Origin: Maea johnstoni
Taxonomy: Eukaryota; Annelida; Polychaeta; Spionida; Magelonidae
Length of the DNA: 64,000 nucleotides
Assembly (NCBI GenBank): GCA_963942565.1
Contig: OZ012685.1
Span: 53,739,530 to 53,803,529 of the forward strand
Direction: 5' to 3'
Part shown: one piece after another, positions 1-53,986 of the stretch
How positions within the stretch are numbered: the stretch's first letter is position 1
How the letters are laid out: each line of letters opens with the position of its first letter
Notes under the pieces: generated by a model
Database searches by the model: none
What the model was told of the DNA's origin: nothing
The model's input: the letters and a program-made list of their open reading frames with translations, nothing else
Made by a program: the position numbers and the translations under genes

Positions 1-230
1 GTAGATGGAGTTTGAGTGGGTTATATTTGGGCATTTGGGTGTGGATATTGTTTGATCAATGTGTTATATTTGTGGCATTTGGGGGTAGATTGAGTTTGAG
101 TTGTGTTATATTTTGGCAATTTGGGGTAGATGAATTTTGAGTGGATTTAATTTAGGCATTTGGGGGTAGGTATAGTTTGAGTGGGGTTGTATTTGGGCCT
201 TTTGGGGGTAGCTGGAGTTTGAGTAGGGCT
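1..230. repeat. Minisatellite, about 41-bp unit, 5-6 copies
   Basis: Units open with GTAGNTNNAGTTTGAGTG at about 1, 43, 86, 125, 167 and 208 and continue TTATATTTGGGCATTTGGGG. The array is cut by the window edge. From 231 to 1421 I see no gene; the short open frame over 177-383 is translated minisatellite. Confidence 0.75.
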
Positions 231-1421
231 TTTACATTACAGGTGAGGTCCAACAACAAGCCCTTGGCCATTTTGGTTGGACGGAGGTTTGAATTTATTC
301 ATACAATGTTGAAGTTTCAAGATTGCCATTCCATGAAAAATGTCTATTCTTTTCCAAATAGAGTAGAATTGCCTGTTGTGTGATACATGAAATACTGTAA
401 TAATTATAAACCAAAGAACAAATAATGCTAGTTCGAATTGATGCCTTTTTTCTCATTTTTGACTGATTTTCATTATCTGCATCATCATCTCCATTATTGT
501 TACTGTTATCTTTTTCATTATCGTTAGAAAAATCATTATCCTCCTCACCATTAACTTAATCACTATCATTATTTTATCTATTTCATTTTTATGTCATCAA
601 TTATTATTGTTGATGATATCATAGCTAATACTCAGCTGGTACCAGCCTATTAGTTTGTCGAGCACTCAAAAGATGGCAGCACATCACACATTTGATAAGT
701 GAAGAAATGTATATGATATTCCAAATTAAAGAGTGTTTTTCATTCATAGCAGGCAGGCTCTCTTTAGTTTGAGACATTCTTCATGAACAGTTTCTAAAAT
801 ATTTTTGTGTGTGGGTTAAGTATAATTGTTATTTTATGGATTCCTGTGGTTGATGGAAAATGATAACATAAATGTCTGCCTGTGGCTAAGCTGTTATTGC
901 CAGAGGGAATGTTGGAGTACAATCAATATATCTGTAGGGATGAGACAGTCCAATACCTGCCACATGGCACAAATCTACATGCGACAGTCAGCAACTTGAC
1001 GCAGCTACACATACTGGTATGCTAGTAGGTTGCTCTCCTGATAAGGTTATAATTGACAAAAATGTTATTAATATATGGGCAGGGTAGATAGAAACTAGAT
1101 AGTAATATGCAGGGGTCACTCTAGTTATAGTTTAGAGATTATTTACATTATCTGCATACAAATATTCCCTCCATTTGATTATATTCAGGTTTGTGTTTTT
1201 ACATATAGTTTAATTGTGTTGAAGATGTGACCTAGATTATCCCATCCATTATATTTCTATTAAGAAGCAACATATCCTTTATGTTACTTTCATTATATTG
1301 TGCAAGGAACAACTTGTTTTACTGGAAACACAGTAGTACTACAACACAGGAATGTTGTTATTGGATATGTTTAATTAGCAGGTGTGTTCTCCTCACTAAT
1401 TATGTAAATTTTCTTTTACAG

Positions 1422-44580
<43,159 letters not shown>

Positions 44581-44828
44581 CAAACATGTTAGATAAACCT
44601 TCAATAAGTAAATGAGTGGGAGTAGTAAGATGAACCTTGGCTGCTCCACACTCCAATTTCCTCTCCGCTCTTCTTTCTTTTATTCTCACCTACTCCTGTT
44701 TTTACCTGTTTCCTTATTCTAATCACTTTAATCTGGCAGCTATTCAGTCTTTATATGTATTGTAAAGTCGGATCAAATTATAGTTCTTTTGATGTTGGCT
44801 GAGATTGAGTGCTGTGAACAACATTGAC

Positions 44829-45043
44829 TTAACCCTTATGCTGCTGGTGGCTAGTTTTGCTAATACGAAATGATGCAAAAAACCTGAAAATTGATTGAAA
44901 CTCTGGCATGGTTACTCATCTGTGAGTTCTCAGCGAGTGCTTTCCAATGAATACCAACATGACAGGGTTTCAATGTTCTTTTCTTCAAAATCTTTGTGTC
45001 CTTTTGCTTTGAACGAAAGTAGACTCAGCATCGGAAGGGTAAA
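44829..45043 (+). mobile_element. TTAA-type MITE, family i, full length
   Basis: TTAACCCTTATGCTGCTGGT to CTCAGCATCGGAAGGGTAAA. It may lie in the 3' UTR if the distal polyadenylation site is used. Confidence 0.92.
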
Positions 45044-45367
45044 TAAATGCATATTTAAAGATATTGCTATCATTATGGTATAGCATTGTTATAGGACCTT
45101 GTTTGAAAATAAATGATTAAAACCTTTGCTTAAAGGTTGGAGGTAAATACAGAAGAATGTTATGGTCACATCATTTTAGTTTGTTTTTGTCACATTATTT
45201 TAGTTAATCTGGATCATGCCAGGAAACTGTCACATAGCAAACCGTCCCTTCAACTACACTTCCTGGGTTGAAGGGATGATCGCAAGCTGTTGTGGGAATC
45301 TAGTGGCTCCCCGCAGCGACCCGGTAATTACTATGAATAATTACCCCTCAGCACACGGACGTGTGGT

Positions 45368-45368
<1 letters not shown>

Positions 45369-45465
<97 letters not shown>

Positions 45466-45468
45466 TAG
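45369..45468. repeat. (TA)n tract
   Basis: Pure TA alternate ending TATACATATATAGG. The 117-codon frame spanning it is largely translated repeat. Confidence 0.98.
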
Positions 45469-45469
45469 G

Positions 45470-46580
45470 TCAAATGCTGTTAGCTGTCCTGAGGGGGTGT
45501 TCCAGAAGAAGTAACAGTCTCACCAGATTTCCACTCGTAGAAAAAAAACACATAATAAAACCAGTTTGATTGGAAATGACTACAAAAAAGTGGGATATTT
45601 TGGTAAGGAAGTATATAATACACCAGCTTGCCGCTTAAAATAGGAGTTTTAGCATGCTCCTGAGTGTTGGAAGTTGTATTTAGTGACTTTCAAAAGTTCT
45701 ATGCGACCATTTCCTGTCATGATGTTGATATTGAGTATATAACTTCAGTTATGAGTTGTATCATTTGCATTTATCTATTTGCTTGTTTGTTGTGGAAAGT
45801 AATTTTACTTTTGTTGCCATTTCTATGCATTTTATAATCCAAACACCAAAGTATTTGCATTGAGTGTTGTAAAGGACTTAGATCTTAATCTTCTTTGAAC
45901 TTATCACCCCATGAAATGTAAGACATTGTTGGGCAAATACGGATGGGGATTGGTAGACAAGTTCTCTTTCAAAGAGTGGTTCTTGCATACTAATCAGGGG
46001 AGCAGTCATTTATTCTTCCAACAAACTGATCATATTCAGTGCTCACAGATAAATTGCTGATGTGTATCATATATAAAATGTCGCCATACCAAAGCATTCC
46101 TAATAAATGGAAATGGTACTGTATACAGAAAGAAAATTGTCATGTTTGTGTTGGTGGTAAGTGGTATTTATGTAAATAATGATGAAAATTGACTAAACTA
46201 CCACTTTCAAACACAACTGCAGGTTACTAATCGCATAGAAAGGGCCCTAGGATATGCTTTTTGTGGGGAATTTGTGGAGTATTGCAGTATATTGGTTTCA
46301 AAGGATGAAACAATCTCAGCTCTGTAGTTAATCTTTGCCTGTCTTTGTTTTGTATGCCATTAAGGTTGAGGGTGAACATGCACTGTCTGATGAAGAGTTT
46401 TAGTGAAGTAGAGATCCAGATCCAAATTTTGAATCTAGAATTGCAAAACCTTGTTCGTGCTTGTGAAGCTTTTCCGATGTATGGCACCAGATTTGGCCAA
46501 TAAAAGTTACCTTAAGAATCTTTAAATAATGGAACAGAGATAAAACCATCTTTCAAAGAACTTGAAACTAATATCTTTTT
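45470..46580. other. Intergenic DNA, nothing assigned
   Basis: AT-rich, no recognised repeat or coding frame apart from an AATAAA at 46102-46107. Confidence 0.5.
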
Positions 46581-46589
46581 CTGAGTCAG

Positions 46590-46652
46590 CATTCAAAAAT
46601 CTCTGCGTCCTTGTCCTTTGGAAGAAAGAAGCTTCAGCATTGGAAGGTTTAA
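46590..46652 (+). mobile_element. TTAA-type MITE, family i, right-end fragment
   Basis: CATTCAAAAATCTCTGCGTC to TTCAGCATTGGAAGGTTTAA; only the last third of the element. Confidence 0.8.
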
Positions 46653-47317
46653 TGTACTGGGATTTCTTGATGGCAGATGCAGATTGTATAGTACATTTAT
46701 TTACCATCCTCTGTGAGCCAAATGAATCATAACTCAAGTGGGAATGCTACACATATAATTAGGTCTGTAGATATACATGGTTGTACAATTTATTTTTCAC
46801 CAATGGAATGCAGATATTGGTTTTGTGTGTGTTTTATTGACATTTTTCCAGCTGAACTTTAAATGGGTCATAATCCAAATGTTGACTTATTTCCTCTCAG
46901 ATTTATTTAGAAAATTCATTATGTAAAATTACGAACTGCATGAATTAATTTATTTCACCAGTTTAATACTGGTTATTTGATTAAATCATTGTTAATCTGT
47001 CTGGGTATGGTATACCTATATTTAAGCCTCTTAAGAGGGCCACATGCCACTGAACTGGTTTGTCCTGTAGTGACCGCATACCTTTGGAATTGATGAACAT
47101 AACTTCGCTAAACTGGGACCATTCTTTTCACATGGTTGACACCTTGTTTGTTTTTGACCATGTACCTTTGGAAACAATAAACAAAACTTTGCTTAACTGA
47201 GGTCTTTATTTGGTTTCACTTGACACCTACTTTGTTTTTGATAATTACTCAATAAGTATGGAATGACGATGAAGATCTCAGATATATAGTTTCTCAAAGT
47301 CTCTCTGACATAAAGTC

Positions 47318-47509
47318 TGGGTAATTTGGGACACTTTGTTAATTACGATTTTCATTGGTTGAGGTTGGCTCATGCTTCCTGAAAATAATTGTGAAATGAC
47401 GATCGGCAATAGATCAAACGTGGCCCATATTTCCCAATAATCATTTTGCAAATTAATTATAGTAGCCCAAATTCCTAGAGAGGTCTAAATTTCTGAGAAA
47501 TTATGGTAC
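47318..47509 (-). mobile_element. MITE, diverged inverted copy of 14403-14636
   Basis: CTGGGTAATTTGGGACACTT at the left and CTGAGAAATTATGGTA at the right, with TAGTAGCCCAAATTCCTAG shared. From 46660 to 47310 and 47520 to 48020 I see nothing else. Confidence 0.65.
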
Positions 47510-48027
47510 ACCACTTTGTTAGATGTGTAAGGAAAGAACTGTCTTAATGTAGTTGGGAGTATGTGAGGATTTACCATTGGATAATTCAAAAGGTACCTGC
47601 ACATAAATTGACTTTTATTGTATCAACAAAAAATATAAAATACATATATCTTTGTATTGGTAAACATGGATACCTGAGCTGATTATTATGAAAGATCAAT
47701 TCCAATCTGTGTACAGGTAAATTGATGCCCGAACTATCAATTTGAATACAGGTAAGCTGAGAGAGCTGCCAATGTATGTGCTCAGTGCCAGCTTTGAACA
47801 GTACACTATCGGAACTAGTCTTGGATCACTGTCAATTTGTGCACAGGTGTAAAATGTGTGTGAAGGTGTGCAGGGGAAGTTGATCCTTTATTACTCCTAC
47901 ACAGAGTTAGTCCATACCTCATGAACTGGATGTTGCAGTTCCTGGATTAAGTGTCAATTTCTTTGGTATCTGGCTCCAGTTGGCGTGTGTCATAACTTGT
48001 TTCTCAAGTGGTTCATTAATGTATATC

Positions 48028-48231
48028 TCAACCCTTATGCTGCTGGTGGCTAATTTGGCCAATATGAAATGATGCAAAACACCTGAAAATGACTAAAATC
48101 CTATTATACAGGTACTCATCTGAGAGTTCTCAGCGAGGGCTATCCAATGAATGACAGGGTTTAGACGGTTTTCAAAAATATTTGCATTCTTTTGCATTGG
48201 ACGAAAGTAGCCTTAGCATTGGAAGGGTTAA
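48028..48231 (+). mobile_element. TTAA-type MITE, family i, full length
   Basis: TCAACCCTTATGCTGCTGGT to TTAGCATTGGAAGGGTTAA. About 10 bp are missing after CCAATGAAT. Confidence 0.92.
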
Positions 48232-48581
48232 ATGTGTGTCTTCATTTGGATTGTGGCCTGTTAAAGGTGTTTTTTCTTGAGAAGCACTGAAGGGTTCAGA
48301 GGACAGGGAGAAATTACAGTTTGTATTATATTTCATATTATATTGAACGAGGATTTGAACACTGACGAAGTGGGAATAAAATCATGGAAATAAAACGTGT
48401 CTTTGTCATTTTCTGCACTTCCGTAGCAACTAATGCAGCATAGAATAACTAATAGAGTAATTTTTAGGTGCATTTTCAGGCCCCTATACAGAAATTAGAT
48501 TAAAAAGACCAGAGAGCATATTTTGCTTCACGCTGCAAGAAAAGGTATATCTCAATTACTATTATTTACCCATTGCAAGCT

Positions 48582-48789
48582 TTAACCCTTATGCTGCTGG
48601 AGGCAGCAATTTGGCCAATACAAAATGATGAAAAAAAATCCCCCTGAAAAATGACTGAAACCCTGGCACATGGGTACCCATCTGACAGTACTCGGCAAGA
48701 GCTATCCAATGAATACCAATATGACAGGGTACATTTTGCTTTTAAAATCATAACGTTCTTGTGCTTTGGATGAAAGTAGCCTCAGCATT
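48582..48789 (+). mobile_element. TTAA-type MITE, family i, right end replaced
   Basis: TTAACCCTTATGCTGCTGGA through GTAGCCTCAGCATT, where the expected GGAAGGGTTAA is missing and the next TTAA element begins. Confidence 0.88.
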
Positions 48790-48866
48790 TTAACCCTCAT
48801 CCTGCTAACCACAACAATTGTGGTGTGCAGCAGTGCTTATAGGTTTCACAGCAGGATAAGGGTTAA
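48790..48866. mobile_element. Mini TTAA element, 77 bp
   Basis: TTAACCCTCATCCTGCTAAC at the left and AGCAGGATAAGGGTTAA at the right: TTAA flanks and 13-bp inverted repeats with one mismatch. Its centre has CCACAACAATTGTGG, another small palindrome. Confidence 0.8.
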
Positions 48867-48869
48867 AGG

Positions 48870-50020
48870 TTAAAGCTGACACATTGAAAGGTAGTTGATA
48901 TAGTCATATGCAATAGCAATATGGTAGCAATTCAAAAGTCATCCAATATCATGATTACAATACCGGTATTCTCTCGGCATCATATATTTTCAATGCAAAA
49001 TCTAGTTTCATTATCTACTAGTATCTCAATGCTAAGACATACATTGCACTATGTCCTTGAAAACTGCTTTAACCAGTAACTCAACTTAATAAAACGCTAT
49101 GCCTTGAGATCTCTTGATATACTGTTTGGACCGACTTGCACTTAGATGAATCATGAAAGTGAAAAACTGTCGAAGGGGATATTTTGAATTGAATTGTTAT
49201 CAATGTTTCTTCAAATACATTCTGGAAAAACCATCTTGCACCAACAGGATTTGGCTTAGAGTTTGTCTAGTAGGCTAGCTATTCAGACTTATTTCTACAT
49301 GGGAACAGGACAACTGCTGGCATAGGATTCTTTGTGAAATTGAAATTAGCGGGCTAGCCAGTGGTTATCCTCACAATTTGACAGGTTTACCCCACAATCA
49401 GACGTTTGTGAAACAGGCCCAGGTGAATAAAATATGGTCAAAGCTCTTACCGTAGTTACTTGCTATTTCAATTTGATTTTAGAGCAATAATTAAAGTCTT
49501 ATTGACTTCATGCTGCCTACTTGGACTTTGTTATGCTGCGGCCCTCAGGCCAGGAAGGCAGCCTTCAGGCCTATGCCAAATCCAGATGATGCTCTCAAAG
49601 TTTTAATCTGCAGCAATGTGGAAGGCAGTCTATGGTGCTTCTGCAACTATTTGTAAAGTGAAAGGAATTTCCTCCTGGTTTCATTATCTATCTTGTTGCA
49701 ATATGAGCTGAGCTGTTGAAAGCGACATAAAAACCAATTCCTTATTTCCTTCCTTCTTGTCATATTATGGTGACAGCCACACACCTGGGGACGTGATCAA
49801 TAGCATCACGCCAGGCAAGAAATATTGGAGACATTATACTCTAATTGATATTGTATTTTCTCCGCAATCTATGAGTTTTCGTGAGCAGATAATTTAGTGG
49901 TGCAGATGTGTCCCAAGGAGGGTCTGTTTCTGGGAATTTCTTCATGCTTCAAGCACTTGCTACCCACAGAGACCGATACACAGGATTGTTTGCATTCTGG
50001 AGCAATATTGTCATCCTTTA
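48870..50020. other. Intergenic DNA with a SINE type 3 tail
   Basis: At 49620-49750, AGTCTATGGTGCTTCTGCAA, AATTTCCTCCTGGTTTCAT and GAGCTGTTGAAAGCG match the tail of 50022-50290. The remainder is unassigned. Confidence 0.55.
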
Positions 50021-50021
50021 G

Positions 50022-50290
50022 GGGGATCCACCGTGGCTTAGTAGTTATGATGCCTTGCTCCCAAGCTTAAGGTCACAGGTTCGAGTCTCCACTGGATCCC
50101 CATTAGTTAGTTGGCCTGGTCGCTATATAAATGTGCGTTGTTGTGGAGGGTGGGCTATGGTGCTTCTGCAACTGAAAAACCCATTGAAACTATTCGCAAA
50201 GAGAAGGGAATTTCTTCCCGGTTCCAGGTTTTTATCTCGACGCGATATTACCTTAGCTGTTGAAGGAAATGCAAAAACTAATGCCTAGGA
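50022..50290 (+). mobile_element. SINE type 3 (tRNA-like head plus tail)
   Basis: The head has a perfect GGATCCA / TGGATCC acceptor-like pair, A-box-like CGTGGCTTAGTAGTTATG and B-box GGTTCGAGTCT. The T-arm pairs badly, so it is not a working tRNA. The tail has GTGCTTCTGCAACTG and AATTTCTTCCCGGTTCC. Confidence 0.8.
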
Positions 50291-50405
50291 TTTGCCGCTG
50301 ACTGCTAGCTATATCTCACCACTGCCTGAGTTTGAATCTTGCTTGCAGTAGGTGAGAAAGTTGGCAGTAACTTGGGGTTAGGCATTGGTTTTCCCCAGTT
50401 ATATT
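50285..50405 (+). mobile_element. SINE type 1, 5'-truncated
   Basis: CTGACTGCTAGCTATATCTC, B-box-like GAGTTTGAATCTTGC, GGTGAGAAAGTTGGCAGT and GGGTTAGGCATTGGTTTTC. It abuts the previous SINE. Confidence 0.8.
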
Positions 50406-50707
50406 CCAGTTACCCTTACCATTAAGCCAGGTCAATGTAATTCTGTCTTATGCATACCAGCAATGAATAATTTGGCAAATTATAAACAAATCAAAATACC
50501 AGATGGTCGATTTTTAAAAACATTCGGTGTGGGATTATTGAGGTATTAAAAAAATCTGAATGGTACTTCCATCAATCTTTTTCTAAACTCTTCAGTTAAA
50601 TGACATTAATATATATTGGTAATAAATAGACTATTGCTAAAAGCAGACCTTTAAGGGCTGTAGCCTGTAGGTCTTTCTTAACTTTTAACTTTCGTTATTC
50701 ATCACTT

Positions 50708-50822
50708 TTTTCTGCCATATTGCGGCTAAGTCATGACTAGCCAGTTGTAACCGGAGTACCCAGCGAAAACCACCACCTAAACCCTAGTCAATGACAATTT
50801 TTTTTCCACATGCCCTGTACTT
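50708..50822 (-). mobile_element. SINE type 1 body, inverted
   Basis: CCGGAGTACCCAGCGAAAAC and CACCACCTAAACCC match the minus-strand body at 36960. Confidence 0.78.
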
Positions 50823-50829
50823 CTAAGAT

Positions 50830-51940
50830 ATTTTTATTATCATTATTATTGTCATTATTATCTATTAATTAATTGTTTTTGAAAAATCTGCAGAACAATA
50901 TAGCAAATTGGTGTGGTCTTAACAAATAAACTGAATGATTTGTCAAAATTTAGCTTTCATAGAAAAAGTGACAAAAACCTATCTACAATTTTTGGGAAGC
51001 TACATATATGCAATAAAATAGTACATGCACCTAACTTATATTTCTTGGGTATTTCAACCTTAGGGGCATGTATGCACAAAAAAGGAAAATAACTGTTTGG
51101 TGATGTTTTTCAGCCATATGCATAACAGTCGAAATATCTCATAGGAGAATAGTTCATGAAATGTACCTCAAATGCTTTGTTAATTCAATTTTATTTCCAA
51201 CTGAAGGCATAAAAGGACTGACCTCAAGTGAGAAAATACACCAAGTCCCTTGATAATTTTAGAGCAGGGACAAATAACTTATCAGTTGATTGTTCATCTA
51301 TTGATCAATGTAATTTTCATTTTTTCATATTGGCTGGTGCTGATAACTATCTCCAAGAAAAAACAATAATGGTATAATTATTTCACTTTTCCTCAACGTG
51401 AAGAATTTGCTGCCATTATCATAAAATACACTTTTATGAGAGATTTAAAAACAAATTTAGCTTGATCATCTAAATGAAGAAAAAAAAGCAATTTTAGATA
51501 ATGCAAGTTTAACTGTAAAGTACAGATACTAGTATAGAGCTAGGAGGTAACAGGGTAACATTAAAAGCATGGTATGCATTAACAAACGTGTGAGATTTCA
51601 TCTCGGATGTCCCATCAGATAATTAGCATTCACCATAATGTACTTTTGTCCAAAAAATCAATTAAATCAACTTCTTTTTTTCAAATGTTAAGAATACAGT
51701 TATTGAAGACTACATATCATTGTTAAAGAAATTCATAAAGTAAAATAATAAAGAGAAACAACACAACTTGATGCACTGTTTATGTGTTTAGAATTTATTA
51801 TATAAAACAATACATACTCTTGACACAAATAACTGAAGAGAACCAGCAGAGATTCTTCATAATAAGCAGACATGATATTTTGAAGCTAAATATCAAGAAG
51901 CAGACCAAAGCAAAGCGTACTTGGCCCCTAAAACTACTTT
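50830..51940. other. Intergenic DNA, nothing assigned
   Basis: AT-rich, with a short ATTATT run at 50830-50870. No repeat family or credible coding frame seen. Confidence 0.5.
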
Positions 51941-51942
51941 TA

Positions 51943-52154
51943 TTAATCGTTTCGATGCTGAGGCTAGGCGTCAAAGGCACAAGAATGCAGAAATCTTCGA
52001 AAATCTTACAAACCCTGCCATGTTGGTATGCATTGGAAAGCTCTTGATGAGTACCATCAGATGAGCACCTATTTGCCAGGGTTTCAGTGATTTTCCAGCT
52101 TTTTTCGCATTATTTTGTAATCACCAAATTAGCCACCAGCAGCACAATAGTTAA
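51943..52154 (-). mobile_element. TTAA-type MITE, family i (minus)
   Basis: TTAATCGTTTCGATGCTGAG to GCCACCAGCAGCACAATAG and TTAA. Full length with both TTAA tetranucleotides. Confidence 0.9.
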
Positions 52155-52159
52155 GATCA

Positions 52160-53210
52160 ACCACTAGGTGAATGTTTGATAGTTCATGGCAATACATAAT
52201 CAGTGAAATGAGAGCACAAAAGGGATCTCTAGGGCAAAATATCAATTTCTTGCATTAAAACCACCTATTCGCCGATATCACTAAAAGTAAAACTAATTCA
52301 TTTAATTTAGTGATTTTTTTTATTAGACTCTTGCATGTCAGGTCTGCCTGAAGGCAATCATCTCTGATGTTTAACCCACTTTGATCATATACCTCATTAG
52401 TACCAGACTCCTATTACAAACACACTATGAAATTATATAAATGGACCAAGCAGCTATGTTCCCCTGTAGCTTTGATAAAAACAAGAACTATACATTATCC
52501 ATCTCAGATGTTAAATTACCTATAAAATCCAGATAGAAATATAACATATAAGGACAAATAAACAAAAAATATCAGGATTGAAAGCTGATTTTTTAATGAG
52601 ACAACTTATTGGGTACAAGCTTCAGACAAGTAAAAATCTATTTACATGTTTTTTTCATCTTTAAAGAACCCAGCTGTAATATCATTTTCTTACGATTTCA
52701 ATCACACATTCTATACAAAATTATGATTTTCAATAACTGTTGAAGGAGAGTTATCTTTTGTTTGTAGAATAAAATAGGTATGGCATGGAGTCATGATTAC
52801 CCCTTGACAGATTTGACTTGCTAGCATACATATTTTACAGTCTTTCAATGCGCAGTGAAAAACAACAACACTTTCTTTCAAGCTTAGAAGTGAGAACATC
52901 CAAGGACGAGTGATGTTCAACATACTCCAAAAAATGAAAGTAATGAATCCATCATCACTTAGTCCTCTCTCTCTCTCTCTCTTAGCACAATCGGCACACA
53001 GAAAGCTTGAAATGACTAATAAATCATAGTGTTCACTGGGAACCTGAAATATTTTCCCAAATTTATATCTATTCATCATCCATTCATACTCACAAAGGCA
53101 TAAAGAAAATGTTGCTTCTTGAAATAAAAAACATTTAAAGAATTTTTTTGATAGCAGAATTAACAAATGACTTTACCAATTCTACTTCCAAACATTTTAA
53201 AAAGCACAGC
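52160..53210. other. Intergenic DNA, unassigned
   Basis: A 151-codon minus-strand frame (52711-53166) resembles nothing I know and its composition matches non-coding DNA. A short (CT)n run lies at 52965-52982. Confidence 0.45.
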
Positions 53211-53212
53211 AT

Positions 53213-53365
<153 letters not shown>

Positions 53366-53986
53366 CTTTGTGTGTGTGGGAAAGATATTACTTTAATAGT
53401 ATTCACAAGAAATACTTACCACAGTACCACATTACAATTGCATCATTTCAAACAAACAATAAAATATACCATTGTAGATAGTTTATACATTATTTCTACT
53501 TTTATTTATAAAAGCATGTGTGAGTGTGTGTGACTGGAAGTATTCAATCAAGTAGGACAGATTCCTCGAACCCCATTGAAACTTCACGCTAGAGACCATT
53601 TCTAGGATGAATGTTGTGCATTATGAGGTGAAGAGATATTTGCAGTCAGTAGTCATGCAGGCATTGCTTGCAAGTATTGAGAGCACAAGCATTATAAGGC
53701 AAGCCCCGACACACTCACAACAAAATATAATACAGTGAATATAAATATTCTTAATATATTCAAAGGCATACTGTTTATAAATCCAACATTTCATACCTGA
53801 CAGATCATAGAAACTTCATAAACTGACTATCATCAAGATCAAGATTTAACAAGATAGACGCCAGTGGCGTCAAGAGGTTGATTCCTTGTATGTCTTTTTG
53901 TAGTTAATCATTTGCAATTTTTCGTTTTTTTAATATTTTGCTATTTTGAAATTTTTCTGATTTTTGTGTTTTTTCGTTAGTGGTTA

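Noticed and set aside
50022-50098. Candidate tRNA gene with GGATCCA/TGGATCC ends
   Set aside because: The T-arm stem does not pair, and the sequence continues into a tail shared with 49620-49750, as a SINE does.
52711-53166. 151-codon minus-strand frame
   Set aside because: No recognisable domain, AT-driven composition, and a CT-run encoding RERER inside.
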